A stretch of 64,000 nt of DNA from the NCBI RefSeq assembly GCF_900167115.1, contig NZ_FUXZ01000013.1:25892-89891 (forward strand), in the 5' to 3' direction. The notes beneath the pieces are model-generated. The model did no database searches and was not told the origin of the DNA. It was given only the letters and a program-made list of their open reading frames with translations. This stretch comes from Eubacterium uniforme. GTDB lineage: Bacteria > Bacillota > Clostridia > Lachnospirales > Lachnospiraceae. The translations under genes and the position numbers were made by a program. Positions 50,690 through 60,013 of this stretch are shown here, one piece after another (the stretch's first letter is position 1; each line of letters begins with the position of its first letter).

Positions 50690-51001
50690 AATTTTTTATG
50701 TGATTCACTTTATTTATTATAAGTGATTCTTATTTCTCCTTTATTTTTTTCAAATTTTAAATAAGTCTTTAGCACAGAGATTATATCATAAATTTGTTCA
50801 TTAAACAAAATATAAATAATTGTATTTATATTTAGCAAATTCCGTGTGAATAAAAAAAGTTAATAAAGGTTAACTAGAACTTGAGAATAGAAATCTTGTA
50901 TGATAAAATGTTGATTGAGTGTTTTTTATTATAGGTTGAAATAATACAAACTAAAAAATACTAATTTGTAAATAAGGGAAAATAAAAAGGAATGAAAGGT
51001 T
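50690..51001. other. Divergent intergenic region, ABC-F gene and lipoprotein gene
   Basis: These 312 AT-rich bases hold no supportable gene or strong hairpin. They must contain the promoters of the ABC-F gene (left) and of the lipoprotein gene (right); TATGAT at 50899-50904 is a possible -10 for the latter. Confidence 0.5.
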
Positions 51002-52981
51002 ATGAAATTTGTAAAAACAAAGATTGGGAAAAATAGTCCTAAGCAGAAAGCGCAAAAAAGAACTATAAGCCTTAGAAGGAAGATTTCGTTGATGCTTGCT
51101 ATTTGTGTTTTGACAACATTGCCAACATCGTGTAAAGGTAAAAAGAATGATGAAACTACTTCAAAGGTAGAATCTACAACAAATTCACAAAGTCAAACTG
51201 AAACTGAAACTCAAAAAGTAGAACAGATTAAAAAGATTGATTTAAAGAAATACAAGTTAAAAGATGATAAAAGTATTTTCGATATTACAAAGCTTGTTAA
51301 GAAACAGAATAAGGATAAGAATAACAAGCTTGTTTCTGCCTGTGCAATGAGTTACACAATTGGTGAAAGTAGAGTTATCAGACTTTTATATTCGCATTCA
51401 AAAGGTGGAGTAATAAAGCAGTACATTGTTAAGGAGTATCTTTTAGATACTAATAAGATGTCGGATGAAGAATATAAATTTAACGTTAAAGATGGTGGTG
51501 GAAAAGGTGGATTAAAAGTCATATCTTTAGAGGATTTGATTTTTAGTGATGAAACTAATAAGAGAATATATGCACCAGATTATTTGGATAAAGAAGCTAG
51601 TTATTCAAAAATCGGTAGTGGAGAAGTATTTGCTTATAACGGAAAACCTTTTGTATTTGATAATTCAAAGATGGCATTTTATGAGGTTACAGCTAAAGGC
51701 AAATTACAATATAACTTTAAACTTTTAAGAGAAAAATATTCTTCAGCTAAACTTATTTCTTATAATAAACTTAAATATGTTCAGATTGAAGCAGTTTCTC
51801 CATTTGAACGTAAAAAGATATACATGGATATTGATCCGGGTGACAATGTTATAAATAAATATACTATGGATAAGTACGATGAGTACTTTGAAGAATATGG
51901 TGATGGTAGATATTATGAGTTAAATTATGATAAAAATAATGCTCCAGGTATCTACTTATATGATAAGAAATCAAATATCAGAGTAAGAAAGTCTATACCA
52001 AAGAGTATTACAAAATTATGTAACGGCTCATCAAAGAAAGTAAGTGTAACAAGCGATGCGGTTATTGATGATTCTTTATTATTCTCAGTGAATAGTGGAA
52101 ATAGTATTAGTAATTTATACTTATGGAACTTGAAAAAAGGTAAAACACAGAAGCATACTTTTACTGCTAAGAATCCATTTGAATTTACTGAAAAGCAGAT
52201 GACAGCAGATGCACTTAGACAGAGAGCTAATGAACTTGAAGATGAGTATGGCGTATATATTTATTTCGGTGATGATGCTGAAACAAATTATGGTTCATAT
52301 ATTACTAATAGGTGTACTGATAGTGGTCAGATTGAAGCTGGTTTAAATTCACTTGAAAAAGTATTATCAATGTATCCAAAGGGATTCTTTAGACAGCTTG
52401 ATTATGGTAATGTAAAAGGTATTTATATTCACCTTACTGGCTCAATTATGGCTGCTGATTCTGGTGGAATTCCTGCTGGAGTTTTGGCATTTACGGGTGT
52501 TGCTACTAATAATACTCAGATTGTTGTAATTGATATTACACAGATGATGCAGATTTCTACTATCGCTCATGAGATTACTCATATGATAGATAGAAAACTT
52601 GAGTATGAAGGATTCTTAGATGATGGAATGTGGAGTAAGTTAAATCCAAATGGATTTGAATATCGTAATGAGTATATTGATGAAAGTGGTAACAAGACAT
52701 TTGATTCAATTACAGGTGATTACTTATACATGTCAGCTTTATTTGGTAATGAATCATATGATAATGTATATTTCTATGATGATTATGCGAAAACATATTC
52801 TACAGAAGATAGAGCAAGAATTATAGAAGTATTGGCAACGGATACATATGATCAGGATTCATTCCTTAAGTGTCCACACATTAAGAAGAAATTACAGAAA
52901 TACATGGAATTACTCGAGAGTTGTTTTGATACAATTGATTGGAGTGATTCACTATGGAAAAAGAGAATTAATTCTATATAG
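51002..52981 (+). CDS. Lipoprotein with HExxH metallopeptidase domain
   Basis: A 659-residue exported lipoprotein. It has an unusually long basic n-region (1-29), then a signal ending LPTSC (Cys near 43) and a Ser/Thr/Gln linker. A large N-terminal domain follows with no clear family. The C-terminal part has TIAHEITHMID (HExxH, about residue 523), with downstream ALFGNESYDNVYFYDDYAKTYSTEDRAR resembling the third-ligand region of gluzincins. It should be an extracellular zinc peptidase, perhaps of cell-wall or host proteins. It is monocistronic, with AAAGGT upstream and a terminator after. Confidence 0.75.
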   Translation: MKFVKTKIGKNSPKQKAQKRTISLRRKISLMLAICVLTTLPTSCKGKKNDETTSKVESTTNSQSQTETETQKVEQIKKIDLKKYKLKDDKSIFDITKLVKKQNKDKNNKLVSACAMSYTIGESRVIRLLYSHSKGGVIKQYIVKEYLLDTNKMSDEEYKFNVKDGGGKGGLKVISLEDLIFSDETNKRIYAPDYLDKEASYSKIGSGEVFAYNGKPFVFDNSKMAFYEVTAKGKLQYNFKLLREKYSSAKLISYNKLKYVQIEAVSPFERKKIYMDIDPGDNVINKYTMDKYDEYFEEYGDGRYYELNYDKNNAPGIYLYDKKSNIRVRKSIPKSITKLCNGSSKKVSVTSDAVIDDSLLFSVNSGNSISNLYLWNLKKGKTQKHTFTAKNPFEFTEKQMTADALRQRANELEDEYGVYIYFGDDAETNYGSYITNRCTDSGQIEAGLNSLEKVLSMYPKGFFRQLDYGNVKGIYIHLTGSIMAADSGGIPAGVLAFTGVATNNTQIVVIDITQMMQISTIAHEITHMIDRKLEYEGFLDDGMWSKLNPNGFEYRNEYIDESGNKTFDSITGDYLYMSALFGNESYDNVYFYDDYAKTYSTEDRARIIEVLATDTYDQDSFLKCPHIKKKLQKYMELLESCFDTIDWSDSLWKKRINSI

Positions 52982-52987
52982 TATTAA

Positions 52988-53018
52988 AAAACTCCCTGTT
53001 TATGCAGGGAGTTTTATA
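52988..53018 (+). terminator. Intrinsic terminator after the lipoprotein gene
   Basis: AAAACTCCCTG pairs with CAGGGAGTTTT around TTTATG, followed by AT-rich sequence. Confidence 0.85.
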
Positions 53019-53029
53019 CTGATAATAAT

Positions 53030-53058
53030 TTGACAATCGCGAATATCTTTACTATAAT
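53030..53058 (+). promoter_or_regulatory. Consensus promoter of the rex operon
   Basis: TTGACA (53030-53035), 17 bases, TATAAT (53053-53058) is a perfect sigma-A consensus. It lies 46 bases before the rex ATG and probably drives rex-acpS-nnr-alr. No TTGTGAA-type Rex box is seen overlapping it. Confidence 0.85.
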
Positions 53059-53104
53059 TATACTAGTAATTTTTAGATTTGCAGGAAGGTAGAAGGTGCT
53101 TAAT

Positions 53105-53734
53105 ATGAAGAGTATTTCAAAAGCCGTAATCAGTAGATTACCAAGGTATTACAGATATTTGGGTGAATTAAAAGAAGAAGGCATTGAACGTATCTCATCG
53201 GGGGATTTATCAGAAAGAATGCATGTTACTGCATCACAGATTAGACAGGATCTTAATAATTTTGGTGGGTTTGGTCAGCAAGGATATGGATATAATGTTT
53301 CATATCTCTATGACGAGATAGGTAAGATTCTTAATCTTGATAAAGATCATAGCATGGTGATTATTGGAGCTGGACATTTAGGACAAGCTATTGCAAATTA
53401 TGCTAATTTTGAAAAACGTGGTTTTAAGGTTATTGCCTTATTTGATAAAAATCCAGAAGTGATTGGAAAGATAGTTAGAAATGTTGAAGTGTTAGATATT
53501 GATGGTCTTGAAAATTATTTAAATAATAACAAGATTGATATTGTTGCTTTAACACTTCCTAAAGAACAGGCTACTAAGATTGCTGATACGCTTGTTGCGT
53601 GTGGCATTAAGGCCATTTGGAATTTCGCACATACAGATTTAGAACTTCCAGATGATGTTATTGTTGAGAATGTTCATTTATCAGAAAGTCTTATGAAGCT
53701 TGCATATAATTATGGAGAAATAGAGAATAGATGA
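53105..53734 (+). CDS. rex: Redox-sensing transcriptional repressor Rex
   Basis: A 209-residue Rex. The N-terminal winged helix has MHVTASQIRQDLNNFGGFGQQGYGYNV, split over residues 43-70. The NAD(H)-binding Rossmann domain has IIGAGHLGQAIANY (about 87-100). Rex represses fermentation and electron-transfer genes and lets go when NADH is high. I chose ATG 53105 with AGAAGG 8 bases upstream; GTG 53096 is possible. First gene of the rex-acpS-nnr-alr run. Confidence 0.95.
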   Translation: MKSISKAVISRLPRYYRYLGELKEEGIERISSGDLSERMHVTASQIRQDLNNFGGFGQQGYGYNVSYLYDEIGKILNLDKDHSMVIIGAGHLGQAIANYANFEKRGFKVIALFDKNPEVIGKIVRNVEVLDIDGLENYLNNNKIDIVALTLPKEQATKIADTLVACGIKAIWNFAHTDLELPDDVIVENVHLSESLMKLAYNYGEIENR

Positions 53735-54096
53735 TTATTGGTATAGGAACTGATATTATCGAAGTTAATAGAGTTAAGAAAGCGTGCGAGAAAATAAGCT
53801 TTATTAAAAAGGTTTATACAGATAGCGAAATTGATATGTCCGGCAGCAGGATTTATATGCTGGCGGACAATTTTGCAGTAAAAGAGGCTGTATCAAAGGC
53901 ACTTGGAACAGGGTTTAGAGAGTTTAGATTAAGAGATATTGAGGTCTTAAGAGATGAACTTGGTAAACCTTATGTAAATTTATATGAGGGTGCTAAAAAA
54001 AGAGCAGATGAACTAGGAGTTACGGATGTTTACGTTACGATTTCTAATACTAAGGATACTTCGGTTGCATTTGCTATTGCAAGTAGAAATGAATAA
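53731..54096 (+). CDS. acpS: Holo-[acyl-carrier-protein] synthase
   Basis: A 121-residue phosphopantetheinyl transferase of the AcpS type, transferring phosphopantetheine from CoA to ACP. GIGTDIIEVNRV at the N-terminus has the metal Asp (D8), and AVKEAVSKALGTGF is the second signature (Glu and Lys). It overlaps rex by 4 bases (ATGA), so translation is coupled. Confidence 0.95.
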   Translation: MIIGIGTDIIEVNRVKKACEKISFIKKVYTDSEIDMSGSRIYMLADNFAVKEAVSKALGTGFREFRLRDIEVLRDELGKPYVNLYEGAKKRADELGVTDVYVTISNTKDTSVAFAIASRNE

Positions 54097-54129
54097 ATTG
54101 ATACAGGAATATTGCATGAGGTGTAATAT

Positions 54130-55680
54130 ATGGAGAGAGTAATAACTGGCAAAGAGGCAAAGTTTATAGATGAAGTTACCATTAATGAAATAGGAATCCC
54201 ATCACTGGTTCTTATGGAAAAGGCTGCTTTATGTGTGTTTAATGAACTAAAGAATAATTATTATAATTATTTGATTGTATGTGGCAGTGGTAATAATGGT
54301 GCAGATGGAGTCGCGCTTGCTAGAATGCTTTATCAAAATGGAGAGAATGTTACTGTACTTTTGATTAGCAAGAGTGAGGGAACAACTGAATTTAAATTAC
54401 AACTTGATATTGCAAGAAAAATTGGTGTTGAAATAATAGATTTCGTTAATGAGGATAATCTTGACGAAGAATATTTAGAAGAACTATTTTCAGCAAATGA
54501 CTGTATAGTTGATGCAATTCTTGGAATAGGTCTTGATAGACAAGTGTCAGGTTTATATTTTGATATTATAGGAATGATTAATGAGTGTGATAGTGATGTT
54601 TATGCAATAGACATACCGTCAGGAATTTGTGCTGATAATGGAGAAATCCTAGGTACTTGCATTAATGCTACTGTTACAGTGACATTTGGTGAATATAAGA
54701 TTGGGCAAATCGCGTATCCAGGTAAAAAGTACGTTGGTGAACTGATTAAGAAGGATATTGGATTTTTGGATACGGAAGAAGTATTTGCTAATTATGAGAG
54801 TGAAGATTTAGAAATTAGAGATAATTACATTATAACTAGTAAAGATTTAGAATTGATTCCTGATAGGATTGAAAGATCTAACAAGGGAACTTATGGTAAA
54901 TTACTTGTTATTGCAGGTTCTAAAGACATGAGTGGGGCGGCTTTCTTTACAGGGATGGCAGCTTATCGAATGGGTGCAGGGCTTGTTAATATAGTTACTT
55001 CGTATGAGAATATTGATGTTCTTAAGGATAAATTACCAGAGGCTGTATTTACCGGATATAATGATTTAAGAGATGAATGTGAATATTCAAAGATTGCAGA
55101 AGCGCTTGATAAGTATGATTGTATTGTTATTGGACCGGGGATTTCTACGGATGATAATAGTGCTATTTTAGTTGAGATGGCTTTGGAATCAGGTAAGAAC
55201 ATAGTCATAGATGCAGATGCTATTAATGTAATAGCTAGCGATGAAAGATATATAGAGAAACTTCATGAAAATTGTATTCTTACTCCACACATGGGTGAGA
55301 TGAGTAGGCTTATAAAAAGAGATATATCTGAAATTTCAGATTCACCATTTGAAATGGCAACTTTTTTTAGAGATACTTATAATACGACGATTGTTCTTAA
55401 GGATGCAAATACAATTATTGCAACTTCTAGAGGTGATAATTATATTAATGTATCTGGAAATGAAGGTATGTCTACTGCTGGAAGTGGAGATGTTTTAAGT
55501 GGTATAATAGGAGGACTAATGTGTATTGGCGCTAATAGAGATATTGTTGCACCACTTGGAGTATATATCCATGGACTTGCTGGAGATTATGCTAAGGAAA
55601 AACTAGGAAGTGCATCTCTAATGGCAAGAGACATTCTTGAAAATATAAGTGAAGTTTTAATGATGAAAGATAATTTATAA
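54130..55680 (+). CDS. nnr: Bifunctional NAD(P)H-hydrate repair enzyme
   Basis: A 516-residue fusion of the NAD(P)HX epimerase (YjeF N-domain; CGSGNNGADGVALARML near 57-73 and VDAILGIGL near 129) and the ADP/ATP-dependent NAD(P)HX dehydratase (ribokinase-like C-domain, from about 230; GSKDMSGAAFFTG, NEGMSTAGSGDVLSGIIGG). It repairs hydrated NADH and NADPH. Being next to the NADH sensor rex makes functional sense. The start ATG follows ATGAGGTG. Confidence 0.93.
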   Translation: MERVITGKEAKFIDEVTINEIGIPSLVLMEKAALCVFNELKNNYYNYLIVCGSGNNGADGVALARMLYQNGENVTVLLISKSEGTTEFKLQLDIARKIGVEIIDFVNEDNLDEEYLEELFSANDCIVDAILGIGLDRQVSGLYFDIIGMINECDSDVYAIDIPSGICADNGEILGTCINATVTVTFGEYKIGQIAYPGKKYVGELIKKDIGFLDTEEVFANYESEDLEIRDNYIITSKDLELIPDRIERSNKGTYGKLLVIAGSKDMSGAAFFTGMAAYRMGAGLVNIVTSYENIDVLKDKLPEAVFTGYNDLRDECEYSKIAEALDKYDCIVIGPGISTDDNSAILVEMALESGKNIVIDADAINVIASDERYIEKLHENCILTPHMGEMSRLIKRDISEISDSPFEMATFFRDTYNTTIVLKDANTIIATSRGDNYINVSGNEGMSTAGSGDVLSGIIGGLMCIGANRDIVAPLGVYIHGLAGDYAKEKLGSASLMARDILENISEVLMMKDNL

Positions 55681-55692
55681 TTATATAGATTT

Positions 55693-55723
55693 AAGGAGGA
55701 CGGTAATAACCGTAGTGACAATG
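55693..55723 (+). promoter_or_regulatory. Hairpin between ribosome site and start of alr
   Basis: AGGAGG (55694-55699) is followed at once by the hairpin ACGGT-AATA-ACCGT (55700-55713), then 7 bases to ATG 55721. Unfolded, the spacing is 21 bases, too long; folded, it is about 7, so the hairpin may be needed for initiation. A GTG at 55715 is the other possible start. Confidence 0.5.
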
Positions 55724-56902
55724 GAAAATTTAGATAAGTATTACAGAAATTACATTAAAATTAATTTGGATAATATTTATGATAATATATCTGTTTTAAA
55801 GGAAAATGCAGGTGAGAACACAGGTCTTGTTGCTGTTATTAAAACAGATGGATATGGACACGGTGCTGTTCCAATTGCAAAAACAGTTGCAGATAAAGTG
55901 GAAGCATACGCTGTTGCAACTATAGAGGAAGCCTTTAATTTAAGAAAACATAATATTACTAAGCCAATTTATGTGCTTGGATTTGTTCATTCAGGTCAGT
56001 TTGAAACAATGATTTTAGAAGAAATCAGACCAGCTATTTTTAAATATGAAACAGCTAAGGAAATATCAGATATTGCAAAAGCTGTTGGAAAAGTAGCTAA
56101 AATACATATTAAAATTGATACTGGTATGGGTAGAATTGGATTTCTTGATAATGATGAATCTGCTGATATTATCAAGAAGATTAACGATTTGCCAAATATT
56201 GAGATAGAAGGTATATTTACGCATTTCGCTGCATCAGATGAAAAGGATAAGACTAGTGCAAATAACCAGCTTGAAAGATTTAAAGTGATGATTGGTAAAT
56301 TAAAAGATAGGAATGTTGAAATCCCTATTAAACATATTTACAATAGTGCCGCATTAATTGATTTTGATGAGGATATTTTTAATCAGGCTAGAGCAGGAAT
56401 TGCATTATATGGATTATATCCATCAGAAGATGTAGATAAAAGTAGAGCTAAATTAAAACCTTCTCTTTCTTTATATACTCACATTGTATATATAAAGACT
56501 GTTGAAGCTGGTACAGGAATTAGTTATGGTAGTACATTTGTTGCTACTAAGGAAACTAAGATTGCTACGCTTCCGATAGGATATGGAGATGGATATAAAA
56601 GAAATCTTTCAAATAAGGGATATGTAATTATAGGCGGTAAGCGTGCGCCAATCGTTGGAAGAGTTTGTATGGATCAGATGATGGTTGATGTTACTGATGT
56701 TGATGCTCATGAAGGTGATTTGGTTACACTTATTGGTAAAGATGGTAATGAAGAAATTACAGTCGAGGAGTTAAGTGAACTTGCAGGCACATTTAATTAT
56801 GAGTTTGTTTGTGATTTAGGAAAGAGAATTCCAAGAGTGTATTATAGAAATGGTGAAGTTGTATGCATGAAGGATTATTTCGATGATCCATACATGATGT
56901 AG
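55721..56902 (+). CDS. alr: Alanine racemase
   Basis: A 393-residue PLP enzyme (fold III) making D-alanine for peptidoglycan. The PLP-lysine segment is AVIKTDGYGHGA (about 37-48). The substrate tyrosine in the C-terminal beta domain is in TGISYGSTFVA, and GRVCMDQMMVDVTD follows near 310. It is last in the rex-acpS-nnr-alr cluster, where nnr-alr adjacency is common in Firmicutes. The start choice is discussed with the hairpin at 55693. Confidence 0.95.
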   Translation: MENLDKYYRNYIKINLDNIYDNISVLKENAGENTGLVAVIKTDGYGHGAVPIAKTVADKVEAYAVATIEEAFNLRKHNITKPIYVLGFVHSGQFETMILEEIRPAIFKYETAKEISDIAKAVGKVAKIHIKIDTGMGRIGFLDNDESADIIKKINDLPNIEIEGIFTHFAASDEKDKTSANNQLERFKVMIGKLKDRNVEIPIKHIYNSAALIDFDEDIFNQARAGIALYGLYPSEDVDKSRAKLKPSLSLYTHIVYIKTVEAGTGISYGSTFVATKETKIATLPIGYGDGYKRNLSNKGYVIIGGKRAPIVGRVCMDQMMVDVTDVDAHEGDLVTLIGKDGNEEITVEELSELAGTFNYEFVCDLGKRIPRVYYRNGEVVCMKDYFDDPYMM

Positions 56903-57025
56903 TGATATTTGACCTAATATAAATAAGATGATATACTATACATTGGACTATGTTATCATTATAGCAGGTCCTTTTAGAAGTTACAGATATAGAAATAAAC
57001 AAGGGAAAAGGAAGGGATTTTATTA

Positions 57026-57877
57026 ATGAAACCAGGGCCCAGTTTTGTAGATTGGTTAACAGGTAAAAAGAATGATAACGTAACAGAAGAAGAGATTGTT
57101 TCCATGGTTAATGAAAGCCATGAACAGGGAAACATTGAGGCTTCTGAAGCAACAATGATTGCTAATATTTTTGAACTTGATGACAAGGAAGCTAAAGACA
57201 TTATGACTCATAGAAAGAATGTTATTGCAATTAATGCAGACATGACATTGGATGAAACAGCCATGATGATTTTAACTGATGGTCATTCAAGATTTCCGGT
57301 TTATGATGAAGATATGGATAACGTAATCGGAATACTTTATTTAAGAGATGCCTTTTTATTTAAAGAGAAAAAGGGCATGGGAAGTAATAAGTTAAAGGAT
57401 ATAGAAGGCTTGCTTCGTGAAGCTGTTTATATTCCGGAAACAAGAAAAATCCAGGATATCTTTAAGGAAATGCAACAGAAGAAGATTCACCTTGAAGTTG
57501 TTATTGATGAGTATGGTCAGGTGTCCGGTGTTGTGACAATGGAAGATATTCTTGAAGAGATAGTTGGTAACATTTTTGATGAATATGATGAAGTTACTGT
57601 GAATATTGTTAAATTAAGTGAAAATACTTATGAGATAGATGGTGAAACTCCTTTATATGAAATCAATCTTAAACTTGGAATTGATTTTGGCGATGAGGAT
57701 TTTGAAACACTTAATGGTTATTTGATTGCACAGTTAGACAGAATTCCAAAAGAAGATGAAAAGCCAATCATAGATATTGATAGATATCATTATAATGTTC
57801 TTGAAGTTAAGGACAAGATGATATCAAAAGTTAAGCTTACAATTGATGAAGTAAGTGAAGACGATGAAGAAGAATAG
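57026..57877 (+). CDS. CBS-pair protein with CorC/HlyC domain (hemolysin-like, no TM)
   Basis: A 283-residue soluble protein. A short N-terminal helix region (PSFVDWLTGKK, EEEIVSMVNESHEQGNIEASEATMI) precedes two CBS domains (about 60-190, including IMTHRKNVIAINADMTLDE and VVIDEYGQVSGVVTMEDILEEIVG), then a CorC_HlyC domain (about 200-275). The TM DUF21 domain of full hemolysin-family transporters is missing, as in E. coli CorC, a magnesium/cobalt efflux accessory. The ribosome site is AGGAAGGG. Confidence 0.85.
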   Translation: MKPGPSFVDWLTGKKNDNVTEEEIVSMVNESHEQGNIEASEATMIANIFELDDKEAKDIMTHRKNVIAINADMTLDETAMMILTDGHSRFPVYDEDMDNVIGILYLRDAFLFKEKKGMGSNKLKDIEGLLREAVYIPETRKIQDIFKEMQQKKIHLEVVIDEYGQVSGVVTMEDILEEIVGNIFDEYDEVTVNIVKLSENTYEIDGETPLYEINLKLGIDFGDEDFETLNGYLIAQLDRIPKEDEKPIIDIDRYHYNVLEVKDKMISKVKLTIDEVSEDDEEE

Positions 57878-57987
57878 TGAATACAACGCAAATCTACGAT
57901 AAATGTCTTATAAAGATAAATGCTTTATGAGTATATTGATAAAATAATAATTCAAAAATACAAGAAGTGTATGAGAAAGGAAAAACG

Positions 57988-58716
57988 ATGTCAGGACATT
58001 CAAAATTTGCGAATATCAAACATAAGAAAGAAAAAAATGATGCAGCTAAGGGTAAGATGTTTACTATTATTGGTAAGGAAATTGCCGTAGCAGTTAAAGA
58101 AGGCGGCGCAGATCCAGCTAATAATTCAAAACTTAGAGACGTAATTGCTAAAGCTAAAGCTAATAATATGCCTAATGATACAATTGAAAGAGGTATTAAA
58201 AAAGCTGCAGGTGAAGCAAGTGCTGTAAATTACGAAGTAATTACTTATGAGGGATATGGTCCTAACGGTATCGCAATTATTGTTGATACACTTACAGATA
58301 ATAAAAATAGAACAGCAGCTAACGTTCGTCATGCTTTTACAAAGGGTGGCGGAAACATTGGTACACCAGGTTGTGTATCATTCATGTTTGACAAGAAGGG
58401 TCAGATTATTATAGATAAGTCAGAAACGGACATGGATGCAGATGAGTTGATGATGGCTGCACTTGATGCAGGAGCTGAAGATTTCGTTGAGGAAGATGAA
58501 GCTTATGAAATTTATACTACACCTGAGGATTTCTCAACAGTAAGAGAAGCAATTGAAGGATTAGGTGTTCCTATGATGGAAGCAGAAGTTACTATGATTC
58601 CTCAGAATTATGTAGAACTTACTGATGAAGAAGCAATTAAAAATTTAAATAAGATTATTGATTTACTTGATGAAGATGATGATGTTCAGCAGGTATATCA
58701 TAACTGGGACGAATAA
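57988..58716 (+). CDS. YebC/PmpR family transcriptional/translation regulator
   Basis: A 242-residue YebC-family protein. The N-terminus is typical ([26 protein letters not shown] split by position), followed by [45 protein letters not shown] (around 93-137). YebC proteins were annotated as transcription regulators, and some ease translation of proline stretches. ATG 57988 is chosen after GAAAGGA. The HAD gene starts 19 bases downstream. Confidence 0.92.
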   Translation: MSGHSKFANIKHKKEKNDAAKGKMFTIIGKEIAVAVKEGGADPANNSKLRDVIAKAKANNMPNDTIERGIKKAAGEASAVNYEVITYEGYGPNGIAIIVDTLTDNKNRTAANVRHAFTKGGGNIGTPGCVSFMFDKKGQIIIDKSETDMDADELMMAALDAGAEDFVEEDEAYEIYTTPEDFSTVREAIEGLGVPMMEAEVTMIPQNYVELTDEEAIKNLNKIIDLLDEDDDVQQVYHNWDE

Positions 58717-58735
58717 TTACAGGACGTATAAATAT

Positions 58736-59473
58736 ATGAACACTATTCTTTTTGATCTTGATGGAACGTTACTTCCAATGGATACGAGAGGATTTACTGA
58801 TACATTCTTTAAGGCTGTAACTGGTAGATTTTCAAGATTGGGAGTTTCGGCTGAAAGCCTTAGACATGCTATGCTTCAGGGTATTGATGCAATGATGGCT
58901 AATGATGGTTTTCTTACTAATGATGAATGTTTTTGGAATACTTTTTCAAGAAGTATTTCAGATGATGGAAATCCTATTTCAAAAGGGGATTTGAAATTAT
59001 TTAAAAAAGAGTTTGAAAACTTTTATAGAAAAGATTTCTTCGTTACAAGGCTTAATACTACAGCCACACCACTAGCGAAGGAATGTGTTCGTATGCTAAA
59101 AAATAAAGGTTATAGATTAGTGGTTGCAACTAATCCAGTTTTTCCAGAGGAAGCTATGATTGAAAGAATCAGATGGGCTGATTTAGATGAGAATGATTTT
59201 GAATTAATTACGTCTATGGAAAACAGTTGTTTTTGTAAACCAAACTTAAATTATTATCGTAAGATTTTACAGATGATTGGTGTAACTGCTGATGAATGCA
59301 TGATGGTTGGTAATGACGTGACTGAAGATATGTGTGCTTTGAAATTAGGCATTGATGTGTTTTTGATAGATGAATGTCTTATTAATAAGCAGAATATTGA
59401 TGTTACTGATTTTAAAAAGGGTGATTGGAAAACATTCAGAGAGTTGGTTTCTGAATTGCCTGAAATTAGATAG
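58736..59473 (+). CDS. HAD-superfamily hydrolase
   Basis: A 245-residue phosphatase-like protein. Motif I is FDLDGTLLP (6-14), motif II VVATNP (about 130), motif III a Lys in CFCKPNLNYY, and motif IV VGNDVTEDMCAL. The helical cap lies between motifs I and II (C1 type). It is likely a phosphatase or phosphoglycolate-phosphatase-like enzyme; the substrate is unknown. ATG 58736 is chosen because motif I follows directly; the ribosome site is weak (AGGA). Linked to yebC. Confidence 0.87.
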   Translation: MNTILFDLDGTLLPMDTRGFTDTFFKAVTGRFSRLGVSAESLRHAMLQGIDAMMANDGFLTNDECFWNTFSRSISDDGNPISKGDLKLFKKEFENFYRKDFFVTRLNTTATPLAKECVRMLKNKGYRLVVATNPVFPEEAMIERIRWADLDENDFELITSMENSCFCKPNLNYYRKILQMIGVTADECMMVGNDVTEDMCALKLGIDVFLIDECLINKQNIDVTDFKKGDWKTFRELVSELPEIR

Positions 59474-59513
59474 AAATAATAAGTTTTGTTTTTAGATAGA
59501 ATATTTTTAAAAT

Positions 59514-59993
59514 ATGAAAATTACGTTAATTACGGTTGGAAAAATAAAAGAAAAGTTTTATCGTGATGCGGTGGGGGAATATGTTAAAAGACTTTCAAAA
59601 TATTGTGATTTGAATATTGTGGAAGTTGCCGATGAAAAAACTTCAGAGTCTCTTTCAGAACGTGAGGAAGAGATTATAAAGGATAAGGAAGGTAAGAGAA
59701 TTCTAGGTCATATTAAGGATAATACTTATCTTATAACTTTAGAGATAGATGGTAAAAATCTTACATCGGAAGAACATGCTAAAAAAATACAACAATTACA
59801 GGTGAGTGGAAAGAGTAATATAACATATGTTATAGGTGGATCGCTTGGGTTATCAAAGATGGTTACGGATAAATCTGATTATGCATTAAGTTTTTCGAAG
59901 ATGACTTTTCCACATCAGCTTATGAGGGTGATTTTTTTAGAACAGTTATATAGAGGTTTTAGGATTATATGCAATGAACCATATCATAAATAA
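59514..59993 (+). CDS. rlmH: 23S rRNA (pseudouridine1915-N3)-methyltransferase
   Basis: A 159-residue SPOUT methyltransferase, YbeA/RlmH family. It has ITVGKIKEKF at the N-terminus, the SAM-binding knot with YVIGGSLGLSKMV (about 104-116), and the C-terminal signature FPHQLMRVIFLEQLYRGFRI and NEPYHK. It methylates pseudouridine 1915 in helix 69 of 23S rRNA, acting on the assembled ribosome. Confidence 0.96.
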   Translation: MKITLITVGKIKEKFYRDAVGEYVKRLSKYCDLNIVEVADEKTSESLSEREEEIIKDKEGKRILGHIKDNTYLITLEIDGKNLTSEEHAKKIQQLQVSGKSNITYVIGGSLGLSKMVTDKSDYALSFSKMTFPHQLMRVIFLEQLYRGFRIICNEPYHK

Positions 59994-60013
59994 AGGAAGG
60001 AAAGGTAAAAAAG

